DNA of 64,000 bases from contig NZ_JBBHZZ010000004.1 in NCBI RefSeq assembly GCF_037482405.1, positions 186,001 to 250,000 on the forward strand, read 5' to 3'. A program made the translations under genes and the position numbers. The first letter of the stretch is position 1; every line of letters starts with the position of its first letter. This document shows positions 8,044 to 15,959 of the stretch, one piece after another. The notes beneath the pieces were generated by a model, which worked only from the letters and a program-made list of their open reading frames with translations, made no database searches and was not told the origin of the DNA. The DNA comes from Pseudokineococcus marinus (GTDB lineage: Bacteria > Actinomycetota > Actinomycetes > Actinomycetales > Quadrisphaeraceae).

Positions 8044-8475
8044 TCATCCCGCCCAGGGGGCGACGACGTCGAGCACCCAGGTGACGCCGAAGCGGTCGGT
8101 GACCATGCCGTACAGCGGCGCGTAGCCCGCCGGCGCCAGCGGCGCGCGGACCACGCCGCCCTCCGCCAGGCCCTCGAAGATGCGGGTGACCTCCTCGGCG
8201 TCGTCACCGCGCACCGAGACGAAGAGGGGGTCCTCGCCGCGGCTGTAGGGCCGGGCCGGCGGGACGTCGTACGCCATGACCGAGAAGCCGGACGGGGCCG
8301 TGACCTGCCCCCACTTCACCTGGTCGGGCACCGCGCCGTCCGCGGCGTCGGCGTCGTCGCCGCCCTGGGCGAAGGTGAAGGCCATGACCTGACCGCCGGT
8401 GACGGCGGCGTAGTGGTCGAGGGCCTCGCGGGCCTGGCCGCGGAAGTTGAGGTGGGTCGTGGTGGTGACGCTCAT
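8044..8475 (-). CDS. VOC-family (PhnB-like) protein
   Basis: A 143-residue single-domain glyoxalase-fold protein of the PhnB type. It starts with the usual THLNFRGQAREALDHYAAV and ends with FGVTWVLDV. The gene is divergent from a WYL-domain transcription factor; such VOC/WYL pairs are common in actinobacteria and suggest the VOC protein is the regulated target. No substrate can be assigned. Confidence 0.85.
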   Translation of the reverse strand: MSVTTTTHLNFRGQAREALDHYAAVTGGQVMAFTFAQGGDDADAADGAVPDQVKWGQVTAPSGFSVMAYDVPPARPYSRGEDPLFVSVRGDDAEEVTRIFEGLAEGGVVRAPLAPAGYAPLYGMVTDRFGVTWVLDVVAPWAG

Positions 8476-8582
8476 GGCGGGCTCCTCCGTCTCGCCCCGG
8501 GGCCGTGCGCCCTGGGGACGAGGTCCACCGTGGCGGGGGTTGCGGTCAGGTCCTGGCCTCGACGTCGGCCATCCTCGACGTC

Positions 8583-9635
8583 ATGAGCGGCACACCCGGA
8601 CGGCTCCTCACCCTGCTGTCCCTGCTGCAGGCGCGCCGCGACTGGCCCGGCAGTCTGCTCGCCGAGCGCCTCGAGGTGAGCCCGCGCACCGTCCGCCGCG
8701 ACGTCGACCGGCTGCGCGAGCTCGGCTACCCGGTGCGGTCCACCACCGGCCCGGACGGCGGGTACCGCCTCGGCGCCGGCGCGGACCTGCCGCCGCTGCT
8801 CTTCGACGACGAGCAGGCGGTGGCCCTGGCGGTGGCCCTGCAGCTGGCCACCGCGAACGGCGTCGGCGGCGGTGACGCCGCCGAACGGGCCCTCGCGACC
8901 GTGCGCCAGGTACTGCCCGCCCGGCTACGGGCGCGGGTGGACGCCGTCAGGGTGACCCCGCTGGCGACGGGCGCCGCGCCGGTCGACGAGGCCGTCCTGC
9001 TCGCCGTCACCGCCGCCGTCCGCGCGCGGGAGGTGCTGCGCTTCGACTACGCCTCACCGTCGGACCCGGCGGACGCCGAGCCGAGGCCGCCCCGCCGGGT
9101 CGAGCCGCACGCCGTCGTGGCCCGCGGCGGCCGCTGGTACCTCCTCGGCTGGGACCCTGCCGCGCCGGCCCGCGGGGGCGCGGGGACCGGCGACTGGCGC
9201 ACCCACCGGCTCGACCGCATGACGCCGCGCACCCCGACCGGGCCGCGCTTCACCCCGCGCGAGGTCCCCGGCGGCGACCCCGCCGCCTTCGTCGCCGCGC
9301 TCTTCCGCGGCTCGCACGACCCCGGCGGGTCCGGCGCCTGGCCGTGCGAGGGCCGGGTCGTCGTGCACGCCCCCGCGACCGAGGTCGCCCCGTACCTGGC
9401 GGACGGCGCGGTCGAGGCGCTCGACGACGACCGCTGCCGCATCACCGCGGGCGCCTGGTCGTGGACCGGCCTGGCGGCGTCGCTGCTGCGCCTGGGCGCC
9501 GACGTCGAGGTCGAGCGGCCGTCCGAGCTGGCCCGCGCTTTCGCCGAGCTCGCCGAGCGGTGCGCCCGGGCAGGAGGACGTCCGCCGCCGACGGGGAGGA
9601 CGGAGCAGCGACCTCGGGGGCGCCCGAGCCCGTGA
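8583..9635 (+). CDS. HTH and WYL domain transcriptional regulator
   Basis: A 350-residue regulator. Residues 1-60 form a DeoR-like helix-turn-helix (LLAERLEVSPRTVRRDVDRL), followed by the typical STTGPDGGYRLG wing. Residues about 130-220 contain the WYL ligand domain, with RWYLLGWD in place of a strict WYL motif, and a C-terminal WCX-like segment follows. The ATG at 8583 is chosen because it starts directly at the HTH. It is divergent from the VOC gene and probably controls it and itself. Confidence 0.88.
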   Translation: MSGTPGRLLTLLSLLQARRDWPGSLLAERLEVSPRTVRRDVDRLRELGYPVRSTTGPDGGYRLGAGADLPPLLFDDEQAVALAVALQLATANGVGGGDAAERALATVRQVLPARLRARVDAVRVTPLATGAAPVDEAVLLAVTAAVRAREVLRFDYASPSDPADAEPRPPRRVEPHAVVARGGRWYLLGWDPAAPARGGAGTGDWRTHRLDRMTPRTPTGPRFTPREVPGGDPAAFVAALFRGSHDPGGSGAWPCEGRVVVHAPATEVAPYLADGAVEALDDDRCRITAGAWSWTGLAASLLRLGADVEVERPSELARAFAELAERCARAGGRPPPTGRTEQRPRGRPSP

Positions 9636-9686
9636 CCTGCGACGACGCCCTGGCACCGCCCCTTCGTCCTCCCCGGCGGCAGCTGC

Positions 9687-10361
9687 TCAGCGGTCGAGCG
9701 CCGTGCACACGCAGGCGCGGTTGCCCTCCGGGTCCTCGAGGACGACGAACGACGGCGCCGCGGACTCGTCGACGACCCGCGCCCCCGCCGCGACCGCCGC
9801 GTCGATGCGCGCCTGCGCGACGTCGTGCGGCACCCACACGTCGAGGTGGAAGCGCTGGCGCGGCACCGCGTGCGCGTCGGTGCCCTGGAACCACAGCAGC
9901 GGGGTGCGCCCGGTCCGGTCGACGACGTCGTTCCCGTCGAGCGCCCCCGCGTCGCCCGTGAGCAGCGCGGCCCACACCGGGCCGACCGCGGCGAGATCGG
10001 CGGTGTCGAGGGCGACCTCCACCTGGGCGAGCGCGTGCGGCTCGGCGACGAGGCCCTCCTCCGCCGCGATGTCGCTGATGCGCCGGGCGAGCCGCAGGTC
10101 GCGGCGGGTGACGCGGCCGACGTCGTGGCTCACCGTCCGGACGTCCACGCGGGTCATCCGCAGGTCGACGTCGGGGTGGTGGTCGAGCTCCTCGGCCGCC
10201 GCGACGACGGCCGCCACGAGTGCGAGCCCGGCCGGCATCCCGCCGGTGCGGAACCGGGCGTGCAGCCCGTTCGCGAGCAGGCGCCAGTCGTCGAGCCCGG
10301 CGTCGGAGACGTCCTGCACGGTGATGCCCTGCGCGGGGGTGTCGGCCACCCGCGCGAGCAT
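9687..10361 (-). CDS. Pterin-4a-carbinolamine dehydratase/VOC fusion
   Basis: A 224-residue two-domain protein. Residues about 20-100 resemble 4a-hydroxytetrahydrobiopterin dehydratase, with the His-His motif (EELDHHPDVDLRMTRVDV) and a later His (TVSHDVGRVTRRDLRLA). Residues about 110-224 are a VOC domain (FHLDVWVPHDVAQARIDAAV and SFVVLEDPEGNRACVCT). The ATG at 10361 has GGAGG five bases upstream. Fusions of this kind are widespread in actinobacteria, usually with no pterin-dependent hydroxylase nearby, as here. Enzyme activity is unproven. Confidence 0.85.
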   Translation of the reverse strand: MLARVADTPAQGITVQDVSDAGLDDWRLLANGLHARFRTGGMPAGLALVAAVVAAAEELDHHPDVDLRMTRVDVRTVSHDVGRVTRRDLRLARRISDIAAEEGLVAEPHALAQVEVALDTADLAAVGPVWAALLTGDAGALDGNDVVDRTGRTPLLWFQGTDAHAVPRQRFHLDVWVPHDVAQARIDAAVAAGARVVDESAAPSFVVLEDPEGNRACVCTALDR

Positions 10362-10411
10362 GTCGCCCTCCGCGGGGCCGCGCACGCTCCGCCCGGGCCC
10401 CGGTGGGTGGG

Positions 10412-12277
10412 TCACCGCAGCCGAGAGACGACCCCGTGCAAGGCGTCGACCACGAACACGCCGCCCGGCGTCGCTCGGACGCGGTCCTCGACGTCCATGG
10501 ACACGGTCTCGCGGCGCTCCAGCGGGGGCATCGCGAAGTCGTCGGGCGGCATGACGGCCAGCTCGACGCCGCGGCCCGTCCACGGCTGGACCAGCACCGT
10601 CGTGAGGCGGCCGTCGTCGACGACGTCGTCCACGCAGGGTGTGACCACACCGTCCCCCAGCAGGAGCCCGTCGACGCAGAGCGGGACGTCCACGCCCTGC
10701 CACCGTCCCGCCACGAGGCGGCCCGGCACCGCGCGTCCGTCGTCCGTCGCGGGGACCTCGCCGTAGACGACCCCGTCGGAGACGTCGAGCACCTCGGCGT
10801 CGACGAGGGCGTCCGGCGGGACGGCGGACGAGCCGTCACCGGCGTCGAGGACGTCGACGACGGCGGTCACCTCCCCCTCGGTCGCCTCGACGTCGAGGTC
10901 GACGACGAGCGACTCCCCCTCACGCCCGTGCGTCGAGAGCCGTCCCCGCACGTAGGCGTCCTCCCCCGTCTCGCCCGTCCGCGGCAGGGGCCAGGTGCGC
11001 CGCCAGGCCTCGCGCCCGGTCGCCTGGTCGACCGCGACGGCCACGGCCTCGTCCACCCCGCCGTCACCGCCGGGGCATCGCTGGAGCTCGACGACGGTGG
11101 ACGCGGTCCCCACGGCGTCCATGCGCCCGCACGCGCTCGGCAGGGGGAGCGTCCAGTCCTGCGACGTGCCGTCCGCCGCCCAGCCGACGAGGGCGCCGGC
11201 GTCCTCGTCGAGGCCGACGAGGTGCGTCCCCGACATGCGCAGCGCCAGTCCTCCCAACGCCGAGCTCGCGACGACCGCGTACGGGTCGTCGGTCGAGCGC
11301 AGCACCTCGCCCGTCCGACCGTCGAGCGCGACGAGCCTGCTGCCCGAGTCGGTGCCCGACCGGAGCAGCACGACGACGTGCGACCCGTCGGGGCTCGCCC
11401 CCACCCCCTGCGTCCGGACACCGGAGACCTCGTACCGCCAGCGCTGCTCCCCCGTGCGCCCGTCGAGCGCGACGACGCCCTCGAGAGAGCGGTGGGCGAT
11501 CCCGGCACCGGCGGGCACGACGTCCTCCGACCGGAGCACCTGGCCCGGCTCGGGCTGGACGGCCCACGCCACCTCGGTGGGCAGCGTCAGCGGACCCTCC
11601 TCCGCCGCCGGCGCGGAGGCCGCCGTCACGGACCTGACGGGGGCGGCGACCGCGACGGCCGTGACGACCACCCCCAGGACGGCCGCGAGGGCTCCTCCCA
11701 GCGCCGCCGCAGCGACACGACGCCCGCGGGGCACGAGCCCCGAGCCGTCCTCGACCGCCGCGACCTCCGGGTCCGGCCCGAGCGTCCAGTGCCGCGGCGC
11801 GGTGCTCCGCGCGGCCAGGGCGCACAGGACGGCGGCCAGGGCTGCTGAGGCCGTGCCCACGACGGGGAGGGTGGCTCCCGCGTCCGGCAGGCCGCCTGCC
11901 ACCTCCGCCACCATCACGAAGACCGCTAGCGCCGTCGCGAAGCCCAGCAGCACGACGGCGACGACGGCGCAGGCGCGGGGCCCCGGCAGGTCGGCGCCGG
12001 GCCGGCGCGCCGAGCGGAGCCCGGCGAGACCGGCGAGGCCGGCCAGCGCCAGGAGGGCCACCAGCGACCACCGGGTCGGCGCCTCCGTGAAGGGCCCCGT
12101 CCCGCCCGTGGTCGCGACGACGAGCAGCGCGACCCCGCCCAGCACGAGCCCGAGCGCTCCCGCCGTCGACCACCGGCGGCCGCGCGCCCGGCGCGCGGCC
12201 CGCTCCGCAGCGCCGTCGCGCTCGTCGTCGCCGACGACGTCCCCCCGCTCGTCCTCCACGCCCGGAGGTTGGCACAC
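10412..12277 (-). CDS. Membrane protein with PQQ-like beta-propeller
   Basis: About 621 residues. The N-terminal third has several transmembrane helices and a cytoplasmic Arg-rich start. From about residue 240 an extracytoplasmic domain carries propeller-type repeats (GVVALDGRTGEQRWRYEV, RLVALDGRTGEVLRST and AVAVDQATGREAWRR). These V-A-x-D-x-x-T-G-x-x-x-W motifs are the PQQ-like repeat signature. Both the GTG at 12277 and another at 12259 could start the protein and neither has a strong ribosome binding site. Such proteins act in envelope assembly or sensing in other bacteria; the role here is unknown. Confidence 0.75.
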   Translation of the reverse strand: MCQPPGVEDERGDVVGDDERDGAAERAARRARGRRWSTAGALGLVLGGVALLVVATTGGTGPFTEAPTRWSLVALLALAGLAGLAGLRSARRPGADLPGPRACAVVAVVLLGFATALAVFVMVAEVAGGLPDAGATLPVVGTASAALAAVLCALAARSTAPRHWTLGPDPEVAAVEDGSGLVPRGRRVAAAALGGALAAVLGVVVTAVAVAAPVRSVTAASAPAAEEGPLTLPTEVAWAVQPEPGQVLRSEDVVPAGAGIAHRSLEGVVALDGRTGEQRWRYEVSGVRTQGVGASPDGSHVVVLLRSGTDSGSRLVALDGRTGEVLRSTDDPYAVVASSALGGLALRMSGTHLVGLDEDAGALVGWAADGTSQDWTLPLPSACGRMDAVGTASTVVELQRCPGGDGGVDEAVAVAVDQATGREAWRRTWPLPRTGETGEDAYVRGRLSTHGREGESLVVDLDVEATEGEVTAVVDVLDAGDGSSAVPPDALVDAEVLDVSDGVVYGEVPATDDGRAVPGRLVAGRWQGVDVPLCVDGLLLGDGVVTPCVDDVVDDGRLTTVLVQPWTGRGVELAVMPPDDFAMPPLERRETVSMDVEDRVRATPGGVFVVDALHGVVSRLR

Positions 12278-12411
12278 CGGTCCGGCGCGACGTCCTCGGT
12301 GCCGGGGAGATCCGCCGGTCGAGGCACGAGAGCCCCCGCATCGGGCGTCCGGGGCACACTCGGCGCCACGGGGCGGAACGCGGAGGCGGCTCCGCTCGAC
12401 GAGGAGGACGC

Positions 12412-13119
12412 GTGGACGACCGACGGGTGCTGTGGGTGACCGGGGGCGGCTCGGGCATGGGCGCCGCGGCAGCGCGCAGGGCCGCCGCGGCGGGCTGGCG
12501 CGTCGTCGTCAGCGGCCGCCGGCCCGACGTCCTCGAGGAGACCGCCGCGGCGATCGGCCCCGCCGCGTCCGCGCTCCCCGTCGACGTCCGCGACGCCGAC
12601 GCCGTGGCCGGCGCGCGAGCCGAGGTGCTCGAGCGGCACGGCCGCCTCGACGGGCTCGTCCTCGCCGCGGGCGCCAACACGCCGCGCCGCCGCTGGGCCG
12701 ACCAGGACATCGCGACGTTCCACGACGTCGTCGCGACGAACCTCGGCGCCGTCGCCACCGTCCTCGACGCCGCGCTGCCCGACCTGCGCCGCAGCGCCGG
12801 CGTCGTCGTCGTGGTCTCGTCGGTGGCCGGCTGGGCGCACCGCGACAGCGCCGGGGTCGCCTACTCGGCGAGCAAGACGGCGGTCGGGTCCCTCGTGCGC
12901 AGCCTGAACGCCGAGGAGGCGCGCCACGGCGTCCGCGCGTGCCACCTGTGCCCCGGCGACGTCGCCACCGACTTCCTCGACCTGCGCCCCGAGGTCCCCG
13001 ACGCCGCCGCGCGGGCGCGGATGCTCACGCCCGACGACGTCGCCGCGGCGATCCAGCACGTCCTCGACGCCCCGCCGCACGTGCGCGTCGACGAGCTCGT
13101 CATCACGCCGGCGGGCTAG
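12412..13119 (+). CDS. Short-chain dehydrogenase/reductase
   Basis: A 235-residue classical SDR. It has the nucleotide-binding TGGGSGMG motif at residues 10-17, the AAGAN-type strand motif, and the catalytic YSASK near residue 150. The GTG start follows GAGGAGG. The last bases form a CTAG palindrome that supplies TAG stops both to this gene and to the convergent TetR gene. The substrate is unknown. Confidence 0.88.
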   Translation: MDDRRVLWVTGGGSGMGAAAARRAAAAGWRVVVSGRRPDVLEETAAAIGPAASALPVDVRDADAVAGARAEVLERHGRLDGLVLAAGANTPRRRWADQDIATFHDVVATNLGAVATVLDAALPDLRRSAGVVVVVSSVAGWAHRDSAGVAYSASKTAVGSLVRSLNAEEARHGVRACHLCPGDVATDFLDLRPEVPDAAARARMLTPDDVAAAIQHVLDAPPHVRVDELVITPAG

Positions 13120-13733
13120 GCCGCCAGCCCGGCACCCACGGTCGCGAGCACGCGGGCGAGCGCGGTCTCGCGCTCGGCCGCCCCGAGCCCGGCGAGCGGC
13201 CCGATGAGCAGGACGGCCAACCCGTGCACCGCCGCCCACGCTGTCGTGTCCGCACCATGGCGCCCGCGGGGCCCGAGGCCGCCGGCGGCGTCCAGCTCGG
13301 CGAGCCGCTCCTGGAGCATCCACCACGGGTCGGGGCCTCCGACGCAGCCGGGCGGCCCGTCCTTCGCCGCCCCGGGCGGGGCGCCGAAGGCGACGCCGAA
13401 GAGCCCCGGCTCCGCCACCGCCCACTCGACGTACCCCCGGCCCACGGCCGCGAGCCGGGCCCGGGCGAGGGCCGGCGCCTCGTCGGCCGGGGGCACCGCC
13501 GCGAGCCGCTCGGCCATCGCGGCGCCCATCGCCCCGCGGGCGTGCTCGGCGACCGTCGCGAGGAGGTCGGCGCGGCCGGCGAAGTGCCGGTAGGCGGCGT
13601 TCGGGCTGACGCCGACCTCGCGCGCCACCTCCCGCAGGGCCAGCCCCTCCGGCCCGCTCGCGCGGACGGCCGCCGTCGCGGCGTCGACCAGCGCGTTGCG
13701 CAGGTCGCCGTGGTGGTACGTCGCGCGCTCCAG
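13116..13733 (-). CDS. TetR-family transcriptional regulator
   Basis: About 205 residues. The N-terminal DNA-binding domain is typical (YHHGDLRNALVDAA, then REVAREVGVSPNAAYRHF), and the C-terminus has the WHG-type ligand domain (TAWAAVHGLAVLLIGPLAGL). No ATG, GTG or TTG exists in frame close to the domain. The best start is a CTG at 13733, eight bases after GGAGGG, which gives the expected short lead MERATYHHGDL. It is divergent from a DUF4188 gene across two matching palindromes that look like its operators. Confidence 0.82.
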   Translation of the reverse strand: MERATYHHGDLRNALVDAATAAVRASGPEGLALREVAREVGVSPNAAYRHFAGRADLLATVAEHARGAMGAAMAERLAAVPPADEAPALARARLAAVGRGYVEWAVAEPGLFGVAFGAPPGAAKDGPPGCVGGPDPWWMLQERLAELDAAGGLGPRGRHGADTTAWAAVHGLAVLLIGPLAGLGAAERETALARVLATVGAGLAA

Positions 13734-13764
13734 GACCTGCTCCCTCCGCCAGCGCGCCCGTAGG

Positions 13765-13808
13765 TGTGGACGCCGTCCACATCCTGCCCTATGTTGACGC
13801 CGTCCACA
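13765..13808. promoter_or_regulatory. Double palindromic operator, TetR/DUF4188 intergenic
   Basis: A perfect 17-bp palindrome with arms TGTGGACG and CGTCCACA around one C lies at 13765-13781. A second copy with one changed base in the left arm lies at 13792-13808. The centres are 27 bp apart. Both lie between the divergent TetR and DUF4188 genes. Confidence 0.85.
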
Positions 13809-13844
13809 CTGGTGCCGGACCCCCGGCCGCTCGAGGAGATCGCC

Positions 13845-14330
13845 ATGGCCAGCACGCAGGTCCACGCCGGACGACGCACCGCCGACCTGGACGGGCGGGA
13901 CGTCGTCGTCTTCGTCATCGGCATGCGCTTCAACCGGCTGCGCGACGTCCGGGCCTGGCTGCCCGTCTTCGGCGCCATGCCGAGGATGCTGCGCGAGCTG
14001 GCGCAGCAGCCCGAGCGCGGGCTCCTCCACGCACGGACGTACTGGTCGGGGCGCACCCTCATGGTCCTGCAGTACTGGCGCTCGTGGGAGCTGCTGCAGC
14101 AGTACGCGTCCGCCTCCGACGCCGAGCACCTGCCGGCCTGGCGCGCCTTCAACCAGCGGGCGCGGCGCGGCGGCGCGGCGGTCGGCATCTTCCACGAGAC
14201 CTACCTCGTGGGACCCGGCCGCGCGGAGTCCGTTTACGTGCAGATGCCCGAGCACGGCCTCGCGGCGGCGACCCGCTCGGTGCCCGTGGCGCCGCGCGGC
14301 GAGCGGGCCGCCGACCGGATGCGGGGCTGA
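13845..14330 (+). CDS. DUF4188-family protein
   Basis: A 161-residue protein matching the DUF4188 pattern: VVVFVIGMRFNRLRDVRAW, then PVFGAMPRMLREL, then TLMVLQYWRSWELLQQYA and PAWRAFNQR. The fold resembles small heme-less monooxygenase-like proteins. The ATG at 13845 has GAGGAG upstream; reading through from an earlier ATG at 13764 would cross the operator. It is the evident target of the divergent TetR regulator. The activity is unknown. Confidence 0.85.
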   Translation: MASTQVHAGRRTADLDGRDVVVFVIGMRFNRLRDVRAWLPVFGAMPRMLRELAQQPERGLLHARTYWSGRTLMVLQYWRSWELLQQYASASDAEHLPAWRAFNQRARRGGAAVGIFHETYLVGPGRAESVYVQMPEHGLAAATRSVPVAPRGERAADRMRG

Positions 14331-14444
14331 CCGGGTGCGGGGTCGGTCGACGGACGAGCCGCCGCCAGCACCTCCCCCGCCGGGGAGTCCGGGCGCCGTC
14401 CCCGTCGGCCCGACGAGCCGTGTCCGGTATCGCCGCTGTGGTGC

Positions 14445-14473
14445 TTGTGGTGCCTTTCGCCCGGGCCTAGCGT
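14445..14473 (+). promoter_or_regulatory. Putative housekeeping promoter of the pyroglutamate cluster
   Basis: A -35-like TTGTGG at 14445 and a -10-like TAGCGT at 14468 are separated by 17 bases. They lie 56 bases before the ATG of the peptidase-like gene. The same -10 hexamer occurs before the Rpf gene. Confidence 0.5.
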
Positions 14474-14528
14474 CGCGGCGTCGAGCCGACGGACACGCTG
14501 CCGGCGCTCAGGACGAGAGGCCGCCCCC

Positions 14529-15959
14529 ATGCCCTTCCCCCGCTGGACCGCCCCCTGGACCTCCCGCCGCAGCGGCTCGCTCGTCGCCGGCGTCGCGACC
14601 GTGGCCGCCGCTGTCGTCGCAGCCTCGACCGTCGCGGCCGCGCCACCTCCCGGCACCGCCGCGCCCGAGCGCCCGCGCGGCGCGGACTGCTACGCCGAGG
14701 GCGGCCCCCTGACCGTCGAGGAGCAGCGCCTCGGGCTGCCGCTGCCCGGCGAGGACACCGAGGCGGCCTCGCGCCGGTTCATCGAGGCCGCGGGCTTCGA
14801 CCGCCTCGTCGACCGCTTCCAGCGCCGGCTGTGCCTCACGCGACGTCTCGACATCGCGACCGGGATCGTCGACCAGTACGGCGCCGACCTGTGGCAGACG
14901 GCCGTCGACCGCGCCCAGGGGCGCACGCAGATCGGCACCATCGACCGCTACGACGACCGGCCCCTCTACTGGGCGCGCACGACGATGGCGCGGGCGCTGC
15001 GCGAGTGGCAGCCGCCCTTCGAGCTGAGCAGCCTGCAGCGGCAGGCGCTCATCCGCGGGCTGTCCTACTCCTCGCGCGGCATCGACTCCGTGTCGTTCCC
15101 CTCGTCGACGGCAGGAGGCGAGGACGTCACGCGCGTCCTCGTCAGCGGCTTCGACACCTACAGCCTCGACTCGAGCCTGCGGAACTCCAACCCCTCGGGC
15201 GCCTCGGCGCTGCAGCTCGACGGCCGCACGGTGGAGACCGACGCGGGCCCCGTCGTCGTCCAGGCCGTCGTGCTGCCGGTGAACTGGAGCGACTTCGACC
15301 AGGGCATCGTCGAGGACGCCTTCGGCCCCTGGCTCGTCGGCGGGACGCCGGACGGCGGCCCGGAGGACCCGGCGGGCCCGCCGCCGGACCAGCGCGCCGA
15401 CATGATCATGACCATCAGCCAGACCGGGCGCGGCCGGATGGACGTCGAGCAGTGGGCCGGCGGCTTCCGCGGCGGCTTCCCCGACAACAACCGCGCCATC
15501 CAGTACGGGCCCATCTCGGCCGCCGCGCTGTGGCCCCAGCCGCAGCCGTCGCCGCAGTGGATCGAGACGACCCTGCCGTACCAGGCGATGGTCGACGCCG
15601 GTACGGGCCCGTGGCCGGTCGTGCTCCACGACGGCATCACCGAGTGGCCGGCGGGCACCTACCCCGACCCGGGCTCGCTGCGCTCCGCCGCCGACCCCTC
15701 GCCCGGCTCGCGCGCCGCGAGCGCGCCCGGCGGCAACTACCTGTCCAACGAGAGCATGTACCGCACGAACCGGCTGCGGCTCGGGGCCGGCCTTGACGAG
15801 CTGCCGGGCGGGCACCTGCACATCTCCTCGCTGGTCTACCCGGACGACCTGAACGTGCTGACGAGCCCCGCCTTCGAGGCCGACCGGCAGGCCGTCGTCG
15901 ACCAGACCGTGGCCCTCGTCGAAGCCGCCGGCGCCGCCGTCGCCGGCAGCGGCTCGTGA
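14529..15959 (+). CDS. Secreted pyroglutamyl-peptidase I-like protein with Ser for Cys
   Basis: A 476-residue exported protein. A twin-Arg-containing signal peptide (RRSGSLVAGVATVAAAVVA) precedes a helical region, and the second half follows the C15 pyroglutamyl-peptidase fold: RVLVSGFDTYSLDSSLRNSN, then TGRGRMDVEQWAGG with the expected Glu, FPDNN, and GGHLHISSL with the expected His. The catalytic Cys site, normally AGTYVCNHVFY, reads GGNYLSNESMY, so Ser replaces Cys. The chain is more than twice the length of bacterial PCP enzymes. It begins an operon with an NRAMP-like transporter and 5-oxoprolinase subunits, so a role in releasing or binding pyroglutamate is likely, but catalysis is uncertain. 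The stop overlaps the next GTG. Confidence 0.78.
   Translation: MPFPRWTAPWTSRRSGSLVAGVATVAAAVVAASTVAAAPPPGTAAPERPRGADCYAEGGPLTVEEQRLGLPLPGEDTEAASRRFIEAAGFDRLVDRFQRRLCLTRRLDIATGIVDQYGADLWQTAVDRAQGRTQIGTIDRYDDRPLYWARTTMARALREWQPPFELSSLQRQALIRGLSYSSRGIDSVSFPSSTAGGEDVTRVLVSGFDTYSLDSSLRNSNPSGASALQLDGRTVETDAGPVVVQAVVLPVNWSDFDQGIVEDAFGPWLVGGTPDGGPEDPAGPPPDQRADMIMTISQTGRGRMDVEQWAGGFRGGFPDNNRAIQYGPISAAALWPQPQPSPQWIETTLPYQAMVDAGTGPWPVVLHDGITEWPAGTYPDPGSLRSAADPSPGSRAASAPGGNYLSNESMYRTNRLRLGAGLDELPGGHLHISSLVYPDDLNVLTSPAFEADRQAVVDQTVALVEAAGAAVAGSGS

Noticed and set aside
13764..13844. Extended N-terminus of the DUF4188 protein from an earlier ATG
   Set aside because: The extension would be encoded by the operator palindromes and lacks a ribosome binding site, whereas the ATG at 13845 has one.
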